A stretch of 64,000 nucleotides of DNA from Gemmatimonas sp. (GCA_021154325.1 JAJKIR010000206.1:17106-81105); one strand, 5' to 3'. Positions 8,540-18,404 are shown, numbered from the stretch's first letter. The notes: a model not told the origin generated them from the letters alone. Numbers and translations are program-made.

Positions 8540-9510
8540 GAGGGCAGACCCGCGGCTTCCTCGAGCCCGAGCATCAGATTCGCGTTCTGCAGCGCCTGAC
8601 CCGCCGCGCCTTTGACGAGATTGTCGATGGCCGACAACACGAGCAGCGTGGGGCGACGCGTGCCGGCGAGTGGCATGGCGGCGATTCGCACCACGTTTCG
8701 ATGGACGACGTCGCGCAGCGTCGGCGGCTCGTCGACGAGCTCGATGAACCGCTCGCCGGCATACGTGGCACGCCAGGGCGTGAGCGTCTCACCCTGAATC
8801 GGCGCGCGCAGCGTCACCGTCATTGTCGCGAGGATTCCCCGCGCTACCGGCAGAAGGTGGGGAGTGAAGACGAGATCCGCGGCACAGCCTAACGATTCCG
8901 CCACGGCGCGCATCTCCCGCAGGTGACGATGCACGTTGCCCGTGCCATCGGAGAATCCGTACGCGCGATAATCATCCGCCACTTCGGCGAACAGCAACTC
9001 GCGTTTGGGCGAATTCCCGGCCCCGGTGACGCCGCTCGCGGCATCGATGACTATCGGGCAATCATCGGCGACGAGATCCCGCGCGAAGAGCGGGGCAAGC
9101 GCCGTGAGAATGCTGGTTGGATAGCAGCCCGGATTGCTGACGAGCGGCGCGTTGCGCACCTGCTCACGACTCAGCTCCGTCAGGCCATAGGGTATCCCCT
9201 CGCAGCCGTTGCCCGGCCGGAGATCAGCGGAGAGATCCACGGCCCGGGCGCCCGCGTCCCGCGCCCGAGCGATCCATTCCTTGGACGTGCCGTGAGGAAG
9301 GGCGCTGAAGACAAGAGCCGCGTCACCCAGCCGAGCGCTCTCGGTGGCGCTGAACTCAATGGTATGGCGCCCGATCCGCGCGCGCGCGCCCCGCTGCTCG
9401 TTCGCCGTTGCGAACGCCAGCACCAGCTCGGGATGATCGAGAATGAGTGCACAGAGCTCGCGGCCGGCGTAGCCGCTGGCGCCGAGCACTCCGACGGGGA
9501 TTCTATTCAC
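8536..9510 (-). CDS. argC: N-acetyl-gamma-glutamyl-phosphate reductase
   Basis: A 324-residue NADP-dependent reductase with GTG start at 9508-9510. The N-terminal Rossmann motif is VGVLGASGYAGRELC. The catalytic Cys is in LVSNPGCYPTSILTAL (about residue 145), followed by DAASGVTGAG and FTPHLLPVARGI, the conserved His region. It reduces acetylglutamyl phosphate to the semialdehyde. It leads the leftward argC-argB-argD-GNAT operon, whose promoter/operator lies directly upstream between it and argR. No Shine-Dalgarno is visible before the GTG. Confidence 0.93.
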   Translation of the reverse strand: MNRIPVGVLGASGYAGRELCALILDHPELVLAFATANEQRGARARIGRHTIEFSATESARLGDAALVFSALPHGTSKEWIARARDAGARAVDLSADLRPGNGCEGIPYGLTELSREQVRNAPLVSNPGCYPTSILTALAPLFARDLVADDCPIVIDAASGVTGAGNSPKRELLFAEVADDYRAYGFSDGTGNVHRHLREMRAVAESLGCAADLVFTPHLLPVARGILATMTVTLRAPIQGETLTPWRATYAGERFIELVDEPPTLRDVVHRNVVRIAAMPLAGTRRPTLLVLSAIDNLVKGAAGQALQNANLMLGLEEAAGLPS

Positions 9511-9516
9511 CTGGAA

Positions 9517-9545
9517 TGCATAATAATGCGCTCAGCCTCAGTCAA
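9517..9545 (-). promoter_or_regulatory. argC promoter with candidate ArgR operator
   Basis: On the minus strand a TTGACT (-35 like, 9540-9545) is followed by CATTATTATGCATT immediately before the argC GTG. The half-site TTATGCA (9517-9523) lies where the -10 would be and forms part of the imperfect palindrome GCATAATAATGC. The same TTGACTGAG and TTATGCA elements occur before argG. ArgR binding is inferred from the adjacent argR gene and arg-only targets. Confidence 0.5.
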
Positions 9546-9572
9546 TCCCTGATGCTACCGCGCTATCGGCGG

Positions 9573-10091
9573 ATGCCGGTCAGTGCTATCCTACGCGCCG
9601 TGCAATCGCCATCGGGGAAGCGGAAGCCAGAGCGGCACGAAGCCATCTTGGGGCTCATCGGTAGCCATGCGATTGGCAGCCAGGAGGAACTTCGGCGCCT
9701 GCTGCAGGAGCGTGGATGGCAGGTCACCCAGGCCACGCTTTCGCGCGATCTGCGAGAGCTTGGCCTTGTCCGTGCCCAGACCGACGACGGCGCACGCTAC
9801 GTACGTCCGGAATCGCTCGGGACGGATGAGGACAAACCCTCGCTGGAGATACTCTTACCCCAGCTGTTCGACTCGGTCGACGGCGTCAGCGAGCTCCTCG
9901 TCCTCCATACGCTGCCCAGCGGCGCTCAGCCGATCGCGGAAGGCATCGACGCTACCGGCTGGCCGGAGATCATCGGCACCATCGCGGGCGAGAATACCAT
10001 CCTCATCGTCTGTCGCTCGTCCCAGGCTCGCGTGGAGCTCGCCGAGCGGCTCCGAACCATGGCTGGTCAGCGTGGCCTGATCCGGGGCTGA
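9573..10091 (+). CDS. argR: Arginine repressor
   Basis: A 172-residue protein from the ATG at 9573; the GTG at 9600 (163 residues) is equally possible, and the ORF-track start at 9447 lies inside argC. The N-terminal winged helix reads KRKPERHEAILGLIGSHAIGSQEELRRLL and VTQATLSRDLRELGLV, the classic ArgR DNA-binding segment. The C-terminal domain contains HTLPSGAQPIAEGID and GTIAGENTILIVCRS, where the GT.AG.DT motif (here GENT) binds arginine and makes the hexamer. It is divergent from argC and sits between two candidate operators, so autoregulation is likely. Confidence 0.9.
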   Translation: MPVSAILRAVQSPSGKRKPERHEAILGLIGSHAIGSQEELRRLLQERGWQVTQATLSRDLRELGLVRAQTDDGARYVRPESLGTDEDKPSLEILLPQLFDSVDGVSELLVLHTLPSGAQPIAEGIDATGWPEIIGTIAGENTILIVCRSSQARVELAERLRTMAGQRGLIRG

Positions 10092-10122
10092 CCCCCTAGC
10101 GACCATTCGCACCGGAAGTGTA

Positions 10123-10170
10123 TTGACTGAGCCGGTGCGTCACGCTTAATTATGCAGGTCGATTGCATAA
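10123..10170 (+). promoter_or_regulatory. argG promoter with TTATGCA-N7-TGCATAA operator
   Basis: TTGACT (10123-10128), a 17-base spacer and TTAATT (10146-10151) form a plausible sigma-70 promoter. A perfect inverted repeat, TTATGCA-N7-TGCATAA (10150-10156 and 10164-10170), overlaps the -10 and runs into the leader. The half-site is shared with the argC promoter, which makes a common repressor, presumably ArgR, the simplest explanation. Confidence 0.55.
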
Positions 10171-10190
10171 CCGGCGTTTACGGAGCGAAC

Positions 10191-11510
10191 ATGCCACGCA
10201 CCATTGTGCTCGCCTATTCGGGCGGCCTCGATACATCCATCATTGTACCCTGGCTGCGCGAGCACTACGACGCGCGCGTCATCTGCGTCGCCGCTGATAT
10301 TGGCCAAGGCGTGGGCGAGCTCGCCGGTGTCCGAGCGAAGGCGCTCGCTTCCGGCGCGGAGGAGTGCTTCGTTGAGGATCTCCGCGACGAGTTCGTCCGG
10401 GACTTCATCTTTCCGACACTCCGTGCCGGCGCCATCTACAATCGGAAGTACCTCCTCGGAACATCGATGGCGCGACCGCTCATCGCCCGCCGTCAGGTCG
10501 AGGTCGCGCGGCGTGTCGGTGCCGACGCGCTCGCCCACGGCTGCACGGGAAAGGGGAACGATCAGGTCCGCTTCGAGCTCACGTATGCGGCCTTCGCGCC
10601 CGACCTTCCCGTCATCGCACCCTGGCGCGAATGGAGCATTCGGAGCCGTGAGGACGCCATCGCTTACGCGGCCGAGCGCGGGATTCCGGTCGCCGCGACG
10701 AAGGAGAAGATCTATTCGCGCGATGCCAACATCTGGCATCTCTCCCATGAAGGCGGAGTTCTCGAGAATCCGAATGCCGCTCCCCCCGACGATCTGTTGC
10801 AGCTGACCGCGGCGCCATTCGACGCCCCCGACCTTCCGGAGACCGTTGTCATTGGCTTCGAGTGTGGCACGCCGGTGTCGGTGAACGGCGAGCGCCTCGG
10901 ACCCGTCGCGCTCGTCGAGCGGCTGAATGAGATCGGCGGCCGGCACGGTGTTGGTGTCGTCGATCTGGTCGAGGATCGTCTCGTCGGTATGAAGTCCCGC
11001 GGCGTCTACGAGACGCCTGGCGGATCGCTGCTCTACAGCGCGCACTCCGAGCTCGAGCAGCTCGTGCTCGACCGCCGCACACTCGCCGCCAAGGATCTCA
11101 TCGGGCCTCGTTATGCAGACCTCGTCTACGAAGGTCGCTGGTGGACGACTGAACGAGAAGCCTACGATGCATTCGTCTCAGTCACTCAGGAGCGCGTTTC
11201 CGGCACGGTCTCTTTGCGGCTCTACAAGGGCGCGGCTGCGGTCGTTGGCCGTGAGAGCGCGCACGCGCTCTACGACGAGCGCTTCGTGACCTTCGGCGAG
11301 GACGATGTCTATCAGCAGAGCGACGCCGCCGGGTTCATTCGATTGTTCGCGCTCCCGATGCGCGTTCGCGCGTTGAAGGACCAGGAGATTGCGCGCGCCG
11401 GCCTCGACGCGGACCAGGCCGCCCCCGAGCTCGCCGATCTGTCGTCGATTGCGGACGAGGAGCAGAGCGAGTCGAAGACGCAGTCGTCGCCGGAGCTCGC
11501 GGTCGCATGA
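10191..11510 (+). CDS. argG: Argininosuccinate synthase
   Basis: A 439-residue protein started at MPRTIVLAYSGGLDTS, preceded by GGAG five bases upstream; the ORF-track start 13 codons earlier lies inside the operator. AYSGGLDTS is the ATP pyrophosphatase P-loop of the family. AHGCTGKGNDQVRFE and the downstream GVYETPGG follow as expected, and the length is normal apart from an acidic, Ser-rich tail of about 30 residues. It joins citrulline and aspartate. It overlaps argH by 4 bases (ATGA), so the two last steps of arginine synthesis are co-translated. Confidence 0.95.
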   Translation: MPRTIVLAYSGGLDTSIIVPWLREHYDARVICVAADIGQGVGELAGVRAKALASGAEECFVEDLRDEFVRDFIFPTLRAGAIYNRKYLLGTSMARPLIARRQVEVARRVGADALAHGCTGKGNDQVRFELTYAAFAPDLPVIAPWREWSIRSREDAIAYAAERGIPVAATKEKIYSRDANIWHLSHEGGVLENPNAAPPDDLLQLTAAPFDAPDLPETVVIGFECGTPVSVNGERLGPVALVERLNEIGGRHGVGVVDLVEDRLVGMKSRGVYETPGGSLLYSAHSELEQLVLDRRTLAAKDLIGPRYADLVYEGRWWTTEREAYDAFVSVTQERVSGTVSLRLYKGAAAVVGRESAHALYDERFVTFGEDDVYQQSDAAGFIRLFALPMRVRALKDQEIARAGLDADQAAPELADLSSIADEEQSESKTQSSPELAVA

Positions 11511-12925
11511 CGACCGCGGCCTTCGCCGAGGCGGCCGCCAAGGCGCACAAGCTCTGGGGTGGCCGCTTCAAGGGCGGCGGAACCGCGCCGCAGTTCGATG
11601 CGCTGAACAACTCGATCGGTGTCGACATCCGGCTCTGGCCGTTCGACGTCGAGCTCTCGAAGGCGTGGGCCATGGCGCTGTACGGCGCCGGCGTGCTGAC
11701 CATCGCCGAGTGCAACGACATCGAGCGAGGTTTGAACGCCGTGGGGCAACGCCTCGCCGCCGGCGTCCAGCCGACCGCCTCCGACGAGGACGTGCACACG
11801 CTGATCGACCGGCTCTTGCACGAGGAGGTCGGAGAGGTTGCGTCCAAGCTTCACACGGGCCGCAGTCGCAACGATCAAGTCGCCACAGCGACGCGCATGT
11901 GGTCAATGGATGCCGCTGGGCAGCTCGACGCTGCCGTGCGGCAGCTGCAGCAGGTGATGGTCGATCAGGCACACGGCCTCGAGACCTCGCTGATGCCGTC
12001 GTACACGCACCTGCAGCGCGCCATTCCCGTATCGGCGGCTCACTGGCTCCTCGCGCATTTTTGGCCGCTGGAGCGCGATCGCGCTCGCTTGCGGGCCGCC
12101 GCGAAATCCGCCGCCGTGCTGCCTCTCGGATCCGGTGCGGCCGCCGGGTGCGCATACCCGATCTCACGCACCCTGCTCCAAGGCACTCTCGGCTTCGACG
12201 CGGTCACCTCCAATTCGATCGACGCGGTGAGCGATCGCGACTTCGTCGCCGAGTTGCTCTTTGCCGCCGCGCTGATCGGCGGCCATCTCTCTCGGCTGGC
12301 CGAGGATCTGATCATCTACGGCTCGAGCGAGTTCGGCTTCGTGCAATTCGGCGACCGCTTCACCTCCGGCTCGAGCATGATGCCGCAGAAGCGCAATCCG
12401 GACGCGCTGGAGCTCGCTCGTGGATCGGCCGCTCGCATGCTCGGTGACCTGACGACGTTGCTTGCGACGGTGAAGGGACTGCCGTCGAGCTACAACAAGG
12501 ACCTGCAGGACGACAAGCGCATCGTCTTCGATGCGGTCGATACGTTGCTCCTCGTCCTGCCCGCAGTCGCCGGTGCCCTCGCCGAGTGCACCTTCCGCGG
12601 CGACCGCATGCGCGCGGCGCTGTCCTCCACCATGATGGCGACCGACCTCGCCGACTACCTCGTCCGCAAAGGCGCGACCTTCCGCGAGGCCCATGGGGCC
12701 GTTGGACAGCTGGTGAGATTGTGCGAGGAGCGCGGCACGGAGCTCCACGCGCTGCCTTTTGCGGAGTTCGCCCAGGTGCATCACGCGTTCGACGACGACG
12801 TCTTCGACGCGCTCTCCGCGTTTCGCTCGGTCGAGCACCGGGAAGTGGAGGGTGGCACCGGCCCGTCCGCCGTGCGTGCGCAGCTCGAGGCAGCGCAACG
12901 CGCCCTCGACTCCACGATCCGCTGA
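11507..12925 (+). CDS. argH: Argininosuccinate lyase
   Basis: A 472-residue fumarase/aspartase superfamily lyase. KLWGGRFKGG near the start is the usual ArgH opening. HTGRSRNDQVATATRMW (about residue 117), TYTHLQRAIPVS-type text (MPSYTHLQRAIPVSAAHW) and the signature GSSMMPQKRNPD with the catalytic Ser loop are all intact. It releases fumarate from argininosuccinate to give arginine. It is convergent with an outer-membrane protein gene, with a strong hairpin between them. Confidence 0.95.
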   Translation: MTTAAFAEAAAKAHKLWGGRFKGGGTAPQFDALNNSIGVDIRLWPFDVELSKAWAMALYGAGVLTIAECNDIERGLNAVGQRLAAGVQPTASDEDVHTLIDRLLHEEVGEVASKLHTGRSRNDQVATATRMWSMDAAGQLDAAVRQLQQVMVDQAHGLETSLMPSYTHLQRAIPVSAAHWLLAHFWPLERDRARLRAAAKSAAVLPLGSGAAAGCAYPISRTLLQGTLGFDAVTSNSIDAVSDRDFVAELLFAAALIGGHLSRLAEDLIIYGSSEFGFVQFGDRFTSGSSMMPQKRNPDALELARGSAARMLGDLTTLLATVKGLPSSYNKDLQDDKRIVFDAVDTLLLVLPAVAGALAECTFRGDRMRAALSSTMMATDLADYLVRKGATFREAHGAVGQLVRLCEERGTELHALPFAEFAQVHHAFDDDVFDALSAFRSVEHREVEGGTGPSAVRAQLEAAQRALDSTIR

Positions 12926-12964
12926 CGGCCGTTACTCGTTAGCCGGCGCGCGGGCGCCGGCCGT
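12924..12964. terminator. Bidirectional hairpin between argH and the convergent beta-barrel gene
   Basis: GCCGGCGC-gcgg-GCGCCGGC (12942-12961) is a perfect 8-base-pair stem, nested in an outer GACGG...CCGTC pairing. It lies at the 3' ends of two convergent genes. There is no T-run, so termination efficiency is uncertain. Confidence 0.5.
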
Positions 12965-12968
12965 CGCG

Positions 12969-13502
12969 TCAGAAGAGAATGCCAAAGGTGATCGGCAGAA
13001 TGCGGATTCCGCGTTCGCCGCTCACCTTGTGGTATCGCGCCTCCACGAAGGTCGTGACGTCGTGACGCTCGAAGCGGAGACCGCCGCCCACATTGAAGCC
13101 GGGATCCGTACTCGAGTTGTTCGCGAGGAAGAGCGTGCGGTGGCTATTGTAGATCCCGAATCCTCCGATCGCGTACGGCACGACGACTCTTCCGGTCGGA
13201 ACTTTCAGCTCCGCGCTCGCGTTCACCAGCCAGATGTCTTCCTTGGTCTGATTGCCCGAGTAGCCGATTTCGTTGAACGCGCCGTCGATCCGAAAGCCGA
13301 GGATGGATGCGGGGATCCGCACGTCGACGAGCAGTCCGAGATGGTACCCCAGGTTCTTGTCGCTTCCGTAGCCACTCACGGGTGCGGTGACGCCGGCGGC
13401 GAGGCCGAATCGGGCCGGCGACTGCGCCGCGCTGCGCGCGCTCGCGAATGCGGCTAGACCGAGAGTGATCGCGAGCGACCACGTGTGCCGCGCTGTGTTC
13501 AC
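12969..13502 (-). CDS. Small outer-membrane beta-barrel protein
   Basis: A 177-residue protein with signal peptide (TWSLAITLGLAAFASARSAAQ) followed by alternating amphipathic strands (FGLAAGVTAPVSGYG, YHLGLLVDVRIP, FNVGGGLRFE) and a C-terminal Phe (ITFGILF), the usual outer-membrane targeting end. It resembles the OmpA-like/OmpW-like eight-stranded beta-barrel class. No catalytic or binding motif is visible. It is a monocistronic gene with convergent argH. Confidence 0.7.
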   Translation of the reverse strand: MNTARHTWSLAITLGLAAFASARSAAQSPARFGLAAGVTAPVSGYGSDKNLGYHLGLLVDVRIPASILGFRIDGAFNEIGYSGNQTKEDIWLVNASAELKVPTGRVVVPYAIGGFGIYNSHRTLFLANNSSTDPGFNVGGGLRFERHDVTTFVEARYHKVSGERGIRILPITFGILF

Positions 13503-13562
13503 GGGATGTCTCCCACAGTTCGATGCGTAGAGTGAAGGCCTGCCGTCGTCCGTGTCCCGAAC

Positions 13563-13598
13563 GAAAAAGAGCCGAGCGACGTTGCGTCGCTCGGCTCT
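13563..13598 (-). terminator. Rho-independent terminator of the first csp gene
   Basis: A perfect 14-bp stem (AGAGCCGAGCGACG / CGTCGCTCGGCTCT) with a 3-base loop is followed on the minus strand by TTTTTC. It starts 23 bases after the csp stop codon. Confidence 0.85.
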
Positions 13599-13620
13599 GA
13601 GATATCGCGCGACGCCGGCG

Positions 13621-13833
13621 TCAGCGCGAGGCCTTTGTCACGTTCTCCGCGGCCGGACCCTTCTGGCCCTGCACGAGATCGAATTCCACGGCCTCTCCTT
13701 CAGCGAGACTCTTGAAGCCATTGCCCTGGATCGCGCTGTAGTGCACGAAGCAATCCTTGTCTCCAGTATCGGGCGTGATGAAACCAAATCCCTTCGCGTC
13801 GTTGAACCACTTCACTTTGCCGGTCGTACGCAT
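13621..13833 (-). CDS. Cold-shock domain protein
   Basis: A 70-residue protein started at [19 protein letters not shown], preceded by GAGGAG; the ORF-track start adds nine residues. RNP1 (KGFGFI) and RNP2 (CFVHYSAI) are both present, so single-stranded nucleic-acid binding is expected. Compared with the second csp in this window it has a Cys (DKDCFVH) and a longer loop (PDTGDKD). It has its own terminator. Role as RNA chaperone is family knowledge. Confidence 0.93.
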   Translation of the reverse strand: MRTTGKVKWFNDAKGFGFITPDTGDKDCFVHYSAIQGNGFKSLAEGEAVEFDLVQGQKGPAAENVTKASR

Positions 13834-13930
13834 ACCTGCTCCTCGATGTGCGGTCGCCACTACGAAGCGTGCTTCGCGTGACGATCTACCAATTCACGAC
13901 CACACCATGCGGCCGTGGTTCTGAAACGCC

Positions 13931-13964
13931 GAAGCCGGACCCGAGAACCGGCGGGCCCGGCTTC
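13931..13964 (-). terminator. Hairpin downstream of the small membrane protein gene
   Basis: GAAGCCGG-A-CCCG and CGGG-C-CCGGCTTC pair over 12 bases with one mismatch around an 8-base loop. It lies about 58 bases past the stop of the leftward gene at 14022 and upstream of csp. There is only a weak T tract, so it is a possible terminator. Confidence 0.4.
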
Positions 13965-14021
13965 AGACGCGGCGAAGCTAAGACCACTCCGGAAGGCGGT
14001 CAATAGCCTTTGTGCGCGGAA

Positions 14022-14471
14022 TCACTGTCCGAGGACCTGGATACCGGTCACGAAGTACGGAGTCTCGCCGAAACAGCTCGTCGGCACACCAGCATGCTGG
14101 TCGTAGGTGAGGGAGACGCGCTGCCCCATCGAGGTCGTGATGATATGTGCGACACTGTCATCTCGGACGCTGAACTCCCAACGCTCCTGTAGCGCACCAG
14201 GAACGTTCACCATCGCCAGCTCGCCCTCCCAGGTTTTGCAAACCCATCCCTTACGTGAGAATTTCTGAACGTACCCGGCGCGATTGCCGCGCGAGTATGA
14301 GTAATTCAGCGCGATGGCCGTCCAGAGAACGATGACGGCGATCGGCGACATGATGACCGCCGCGACGATCCACGGCCAGCGGCGGTGCCGGCGAGCCGGA
14401 CGCGCTGGCACGTCTTCCGTCGCTCCCAGCTCGGGGGATTCGTCAGGGGGACGCTCCGATTCATTCGCCAT
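14022..14471 (-). CDS. Single-pass membrane protein of unknown function
   Basis: A 149-residue protein from the second ATG, which has a GAGGA nine bases upstream. A charged, Pro/Glu-rich cytosolic N-terminus is followed by a basic stretch (ARPARRHRRW), one transmembrane helix (PWIVAAVIMSPIAVIVLWTAIAL) and an extracytoplasmic domain with AGYVQKFSRKGWVCKTWEGELAM and a second Cys late (PTSCFGETPY), possibly a disulfide pair. I recognise it only as a conserved hypothetical type. It is monocistronic and divergent from ispG. Confidence 0.65.
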   Translation of the reverse strand: MANESERPPDESPELGATEDVPARPARRHRRWPWIVAAVIMSPIAVIVLWTAIALNYSYSRGNRAGYVQKFSRKGWVCKTWEGELAMVNVPGALQERWEFSVRDDSVAHIITTSMGQRVSLTYDQHAGVPTSCFGETPYFVTGIQVLGQ

Positions 14472-14682
14472 CGCGATCATTCCTCGGCGGGTTTCTTATA
14501 GGTTGCCCGTGGCAATAGTACCGTAGGCGGTAGGAATATTCCAACCAGTTACGCCCCATAGCTCAGCCGCGCGCCCGCGAATCAGAGCGCCAGGGTCGTC
14601 GCCGCGATTTATCTTTGGACGTGCGCGCACTGGGGCGCTTCCGCATGCTTGGCGCGCGTCCCGTTCTTTACACCTCTTCATT

Positions 14683-15921
<1,239 letters not shown>

Positions 15922-15931
15922 CCCCGCTCGC

Positions 15932-16582
15932 CTAACGACGAAGCGAGGGAGCGGCGGCGTGGCCCGCTGGCTCGCTGACGTCGAACGCCTCGAGCGATTC
16001 GACGACCCGCCGCAACTCGTCCATGATGGGCGCCGTGAAGCCGAGCGCGCCGAGTCGCTCGTACACCCCGCGATACCATCGAACCGTGCCGCCACGACCA
16101 GCGTTGAAACGGCTCCAGACCGTGCCCGGATCGATCGTTCGCTTGAGGTCCGCGACGATCGTTCCCGCGTTGTGCAGCTTGTCCGCAGCACAGACCCAGC
16201 GCGCTGACTCGCTCGCGCCACTCAGCCGCTCGAGATAATCGTCCTTGCGCTCGTCGCTCGAGAGGTCGTTTCCTTCGTCGTCGACGTTGCGTTGCGTCAC
16301 CGCGAGGACTGTATCGAGAACGGTCGCGCCGAACTTGTCGCCGATCCGCTGCTCGAGCATCTCTCGCGTGTAGTTCTCGCGGATGCAGTCCGCGATCACG
16401 TCGTGGAGGATGCCCGCGATCACCGTGTCCTCGTCGCGTCCGTATCGCGTGAGGATGATCGCGACATTCGCCGGATGCGTGAGATACGGCAGGCGCGTTC
16501 CTTTGCGCACCTGGCGGTCGTGATGCTTCGCCGCGAAGGCGAGCGCGTGATTGATCCGATCGGAGTACCCGTTGATCGTCAT
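15932..16582 (-). CDS. Small stand-alone HD-domain protein, alarmone-hydrolase-like
   Basis: A 216-residue soluble protein resembling the hydrolase half of RelA/SpoT (Mesh1-like). ALAFAAKHHDRQVRKGTRLPYLTHPANVA aligns with the SpoT opening, GILHDVIADC with the HD motif, and AADKLHNAGTI with the DKLHN motif. The usual catalytic pair after HD is Glu-Asp (HDVIEDT); here it is Ala-Asp, so activity is uncertain. No synthetase domain is present. It is convergent with ispG. Confidence 0.75.
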   Translation of the reverse strand: MTINGYSDRINHALAFAAKHHDRQVRKGTRLPYLTHPANVAIILTRYGRDEDTVIAGILHDVIADCIRENYTREMLEQRIGDKFGATVLDTVLAVTQRNVDDEGNDLSSDERKDDYLERLSGASESARWVCAADKLHNAGTIVADLKRTIDPGTVWSRFNAGRGGTVRWYRGVYERLGALGFTAPIMDELRRVVESLEAFDVSEPAGHAAAPSLRR

Positions 16583-16670
16583 CTCGCCAGTAAGTTAGCG
16601 CGTGGCGTCACGCCCGACAGCAGCATATCGCTCTGCTGCGGAGCGTGCGCTGGCGCCATGGCCTTTCGAA

Positions 16671-18404
16671 CTACCGGGCCCGGCCTCCCACCAATGCTTC
16701 CATCTCCGCCGTCCGATGGGTCGGAGTGCCCGGGGTTAGCTCGTCGGGCGCAATCTCCGCCGGCTCGGCGTCGTCCCAGAGGACGATGCCAAGTGGATTT
16801 CCGCCCGCGAGCCGGATGCTCTGTATTGCCTTCCTGAGATCCTCGTGACGCGTGACTCCGAGTCGCGCGCAGTAGAGGACATCATGCATCGGTAACGCGC
16901 CTGGGAGACCGCTGAAGGTTGCTTCGCTCGAAGCGGCGATGAGAATGGTGTCGTAGTGCCGCGCCATCCGAGCCGCGTCGCGACGCAGAAGGTCCGAGAT
17001 GCGGCCCATATCGGTGACCGAGGAGCCCGCCCCGCTCGGCACCACGTCAATCACCCGGTCTCGGCCGATCGTCGCGTGCTGCGTCGCTTCGGGCCAAGCC
17101 ACCCGTCCCTCGATGATTTCGCGCAGCCCCGGCTCGCGACGTAAGCGTAGCGCCGATGACACCGGAGAAGAGGCGCTGTCCGTGTCGATGACAATCACGT
17201 TGCGCGCCTCTTCCGCGGCAAGCGCCCCGAGATTGGCCGCTATGATCGCGGCGATCAATGAGCTGTCACCGCAAATGGTCAGCATCAGAAGCGACGACCC
17301 TGGCGGCGCTACGAAGAGCCACACCAGCTGGTTCGCATCGTTCGCCGGATCGATGTGCGGCGGCGCCGCCCGATCCGCCATTCGCCGGCCCCGCTCCGGA
17401 GACGGCGGCCGCGGTCGGATCACAGAGACGACTCGGACACCACCAACGCGCTCGGCCTCCCGCTCATCGGCAATTCGTGGTCGTCGGAGCTCTTGCGCGA
17501 GGGCCGCTCCGAACCCGAGCACCATGCCGAAGACAATTGCCGAGGCGAGCAGGGCGTAGGGCGGTGCATTGAGCGGATTCGCAATCACGCGCGCCCGTTC
17601 CGCGCGGCGATCGAGCTCCTCCACGCGCCGGCGCGCCGCCTCCAGCTGCGCCGTGGCGGTGGCCAGCACCGTCGTCGCCGCCTCATGCGCGGCGATTCGC
17701 TTCATCGTGTCCGCCTGAGCGAGCTCGCTCGCCGAAGGCTTCGTGGGGGAATTCAGGGCGGCGATCGCTTCGCGCAGCGTATCGCGACGCGCCACACCGA
17801 TCGCCTGCAGAGCACGACCGATCTCGGTGGCGCGAGCGGTGAGCGCGACGAACACCGGGTCGGCACCACCAGAAGTAGCCGAAGCGTCTCGCTCGCGCTC
17901 GATTTCCGAGAGCGAATCGAGCAACGTTCTCGCCGCTGAAGATCGAGCGAGCTCCGGCGAATCGCCCAGTGCGCGGTACGATGCCGCGAGCGGCGCCGTC
18001 TCCGTTCGCGCCAGAAGCGCATCGAGCTGGCTGAGTCGACGATCGAGGGAGTCGCGCTGAGCGGCGAGTACAGGATCGAGCGTGTCGGCCGCCGCTTGGG
18101 CCAGCATCGCCGCCTTCACCCGCGCCGCCGTCAGTGCCGAATATGCCGATGCAACGCGCGCATTCGCCGCTGCTACTGTTTGGGCGAGGACAATCGTGTC
18201 GGGTCGCTCTCCTGGCTTCGGTGCAATCGCGCGTGCCGCTCGCTGGGCTTGCTGTGGAACGACAACGAGCGCCACGAGCGCCGTGACGAAGGTTCCAACG
18301 CTCACCGCTCCGATGAAGATCGGGCGGTGCATGGCATTGCGAGCGCGTGCCGCAAGGTACGTGGCGCGCGGAAGAATGAGCCGATACTCGGACGTGAGCG
18401 TCAT
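16671..18404 (-). CDS. Wzz/BY-kinase-like membrane protein with degenerate ATPase domain
   Basis: A 577-residue protein. The first transmembrane helix is near residue 30 (FIGAVSVGTFVTALVALVVV), then comes a long Ala-rich, coiled-coil periplasmic segment (about 60-280), then a second helix (PYALLASAIVFGMVLGFGAAL), then a cytosolic MinD/BY-kinase-like domain (about 365-540) with VIVIDTDSAS in the Walker A' position and a segment LREIIEGRVAWPEA typical of the family. The expected P-loop is replaced by TICGDSSLIAA, lacking GKS/GKT, and there is no Tyr-rich tail. No polysaccharide genes lie nearby. The assignment as polysaccharide co-polymerase-like is inferred. Confidence 0.65.
   Translation of the reverse strand: MTLTSEYRLILPRATYLAARARNAMHRPIFIGAVSVGTFVTALVALVVVPQQAQRAARAIAPKPGERPDTIVLAQTVAAANARVASAYSALTAARVKAAMLAQAAADTLDPVLAAQRDSLDRRLSQLDALLARTETAPLAASYRALGDSPELARSSAARTLLDSLSEIERERDASATSGGADPVFVALTARATEIGRALQAIGVARRDTLREAIAALNSPTKPSASELAQADTMKRIAAHEAATTVLATATAQLEAARRRVEELDRRAERARVIANPLNAPPYALLASAIVFGMVLGFGAALAQELRRPRIADEREAERVGGVRVVSVIRPRPPSPERGRRMADRAAPPHIDPANDANQLVWLFVAPPGSSLLMLTICGDSSLIAAIIAANLGALAAEEARNVIVIDTDSASSPVSSALRLRREPGLREIIEGRVAWPEATQHATIGRDRVIDVVPSGAGSSVTDMGRISDLLRRDAARMARHYDTILIAASSEATFSGLPGALPMHDVLYCARLGVTRHEDLRKAIQSIRLAGGNPLGIVLWDDAEPAEIAPDELTPGTPTHRTAEMEALVGGRAR

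Noticed and set aside
13931-13964. Hairpin upstream of csp as a cold-sensing leader element
   Set aside because: It lies about 100 bases before the csp start, has no recognised cold-box, and fits equally well as the terminator of the upstream gene.
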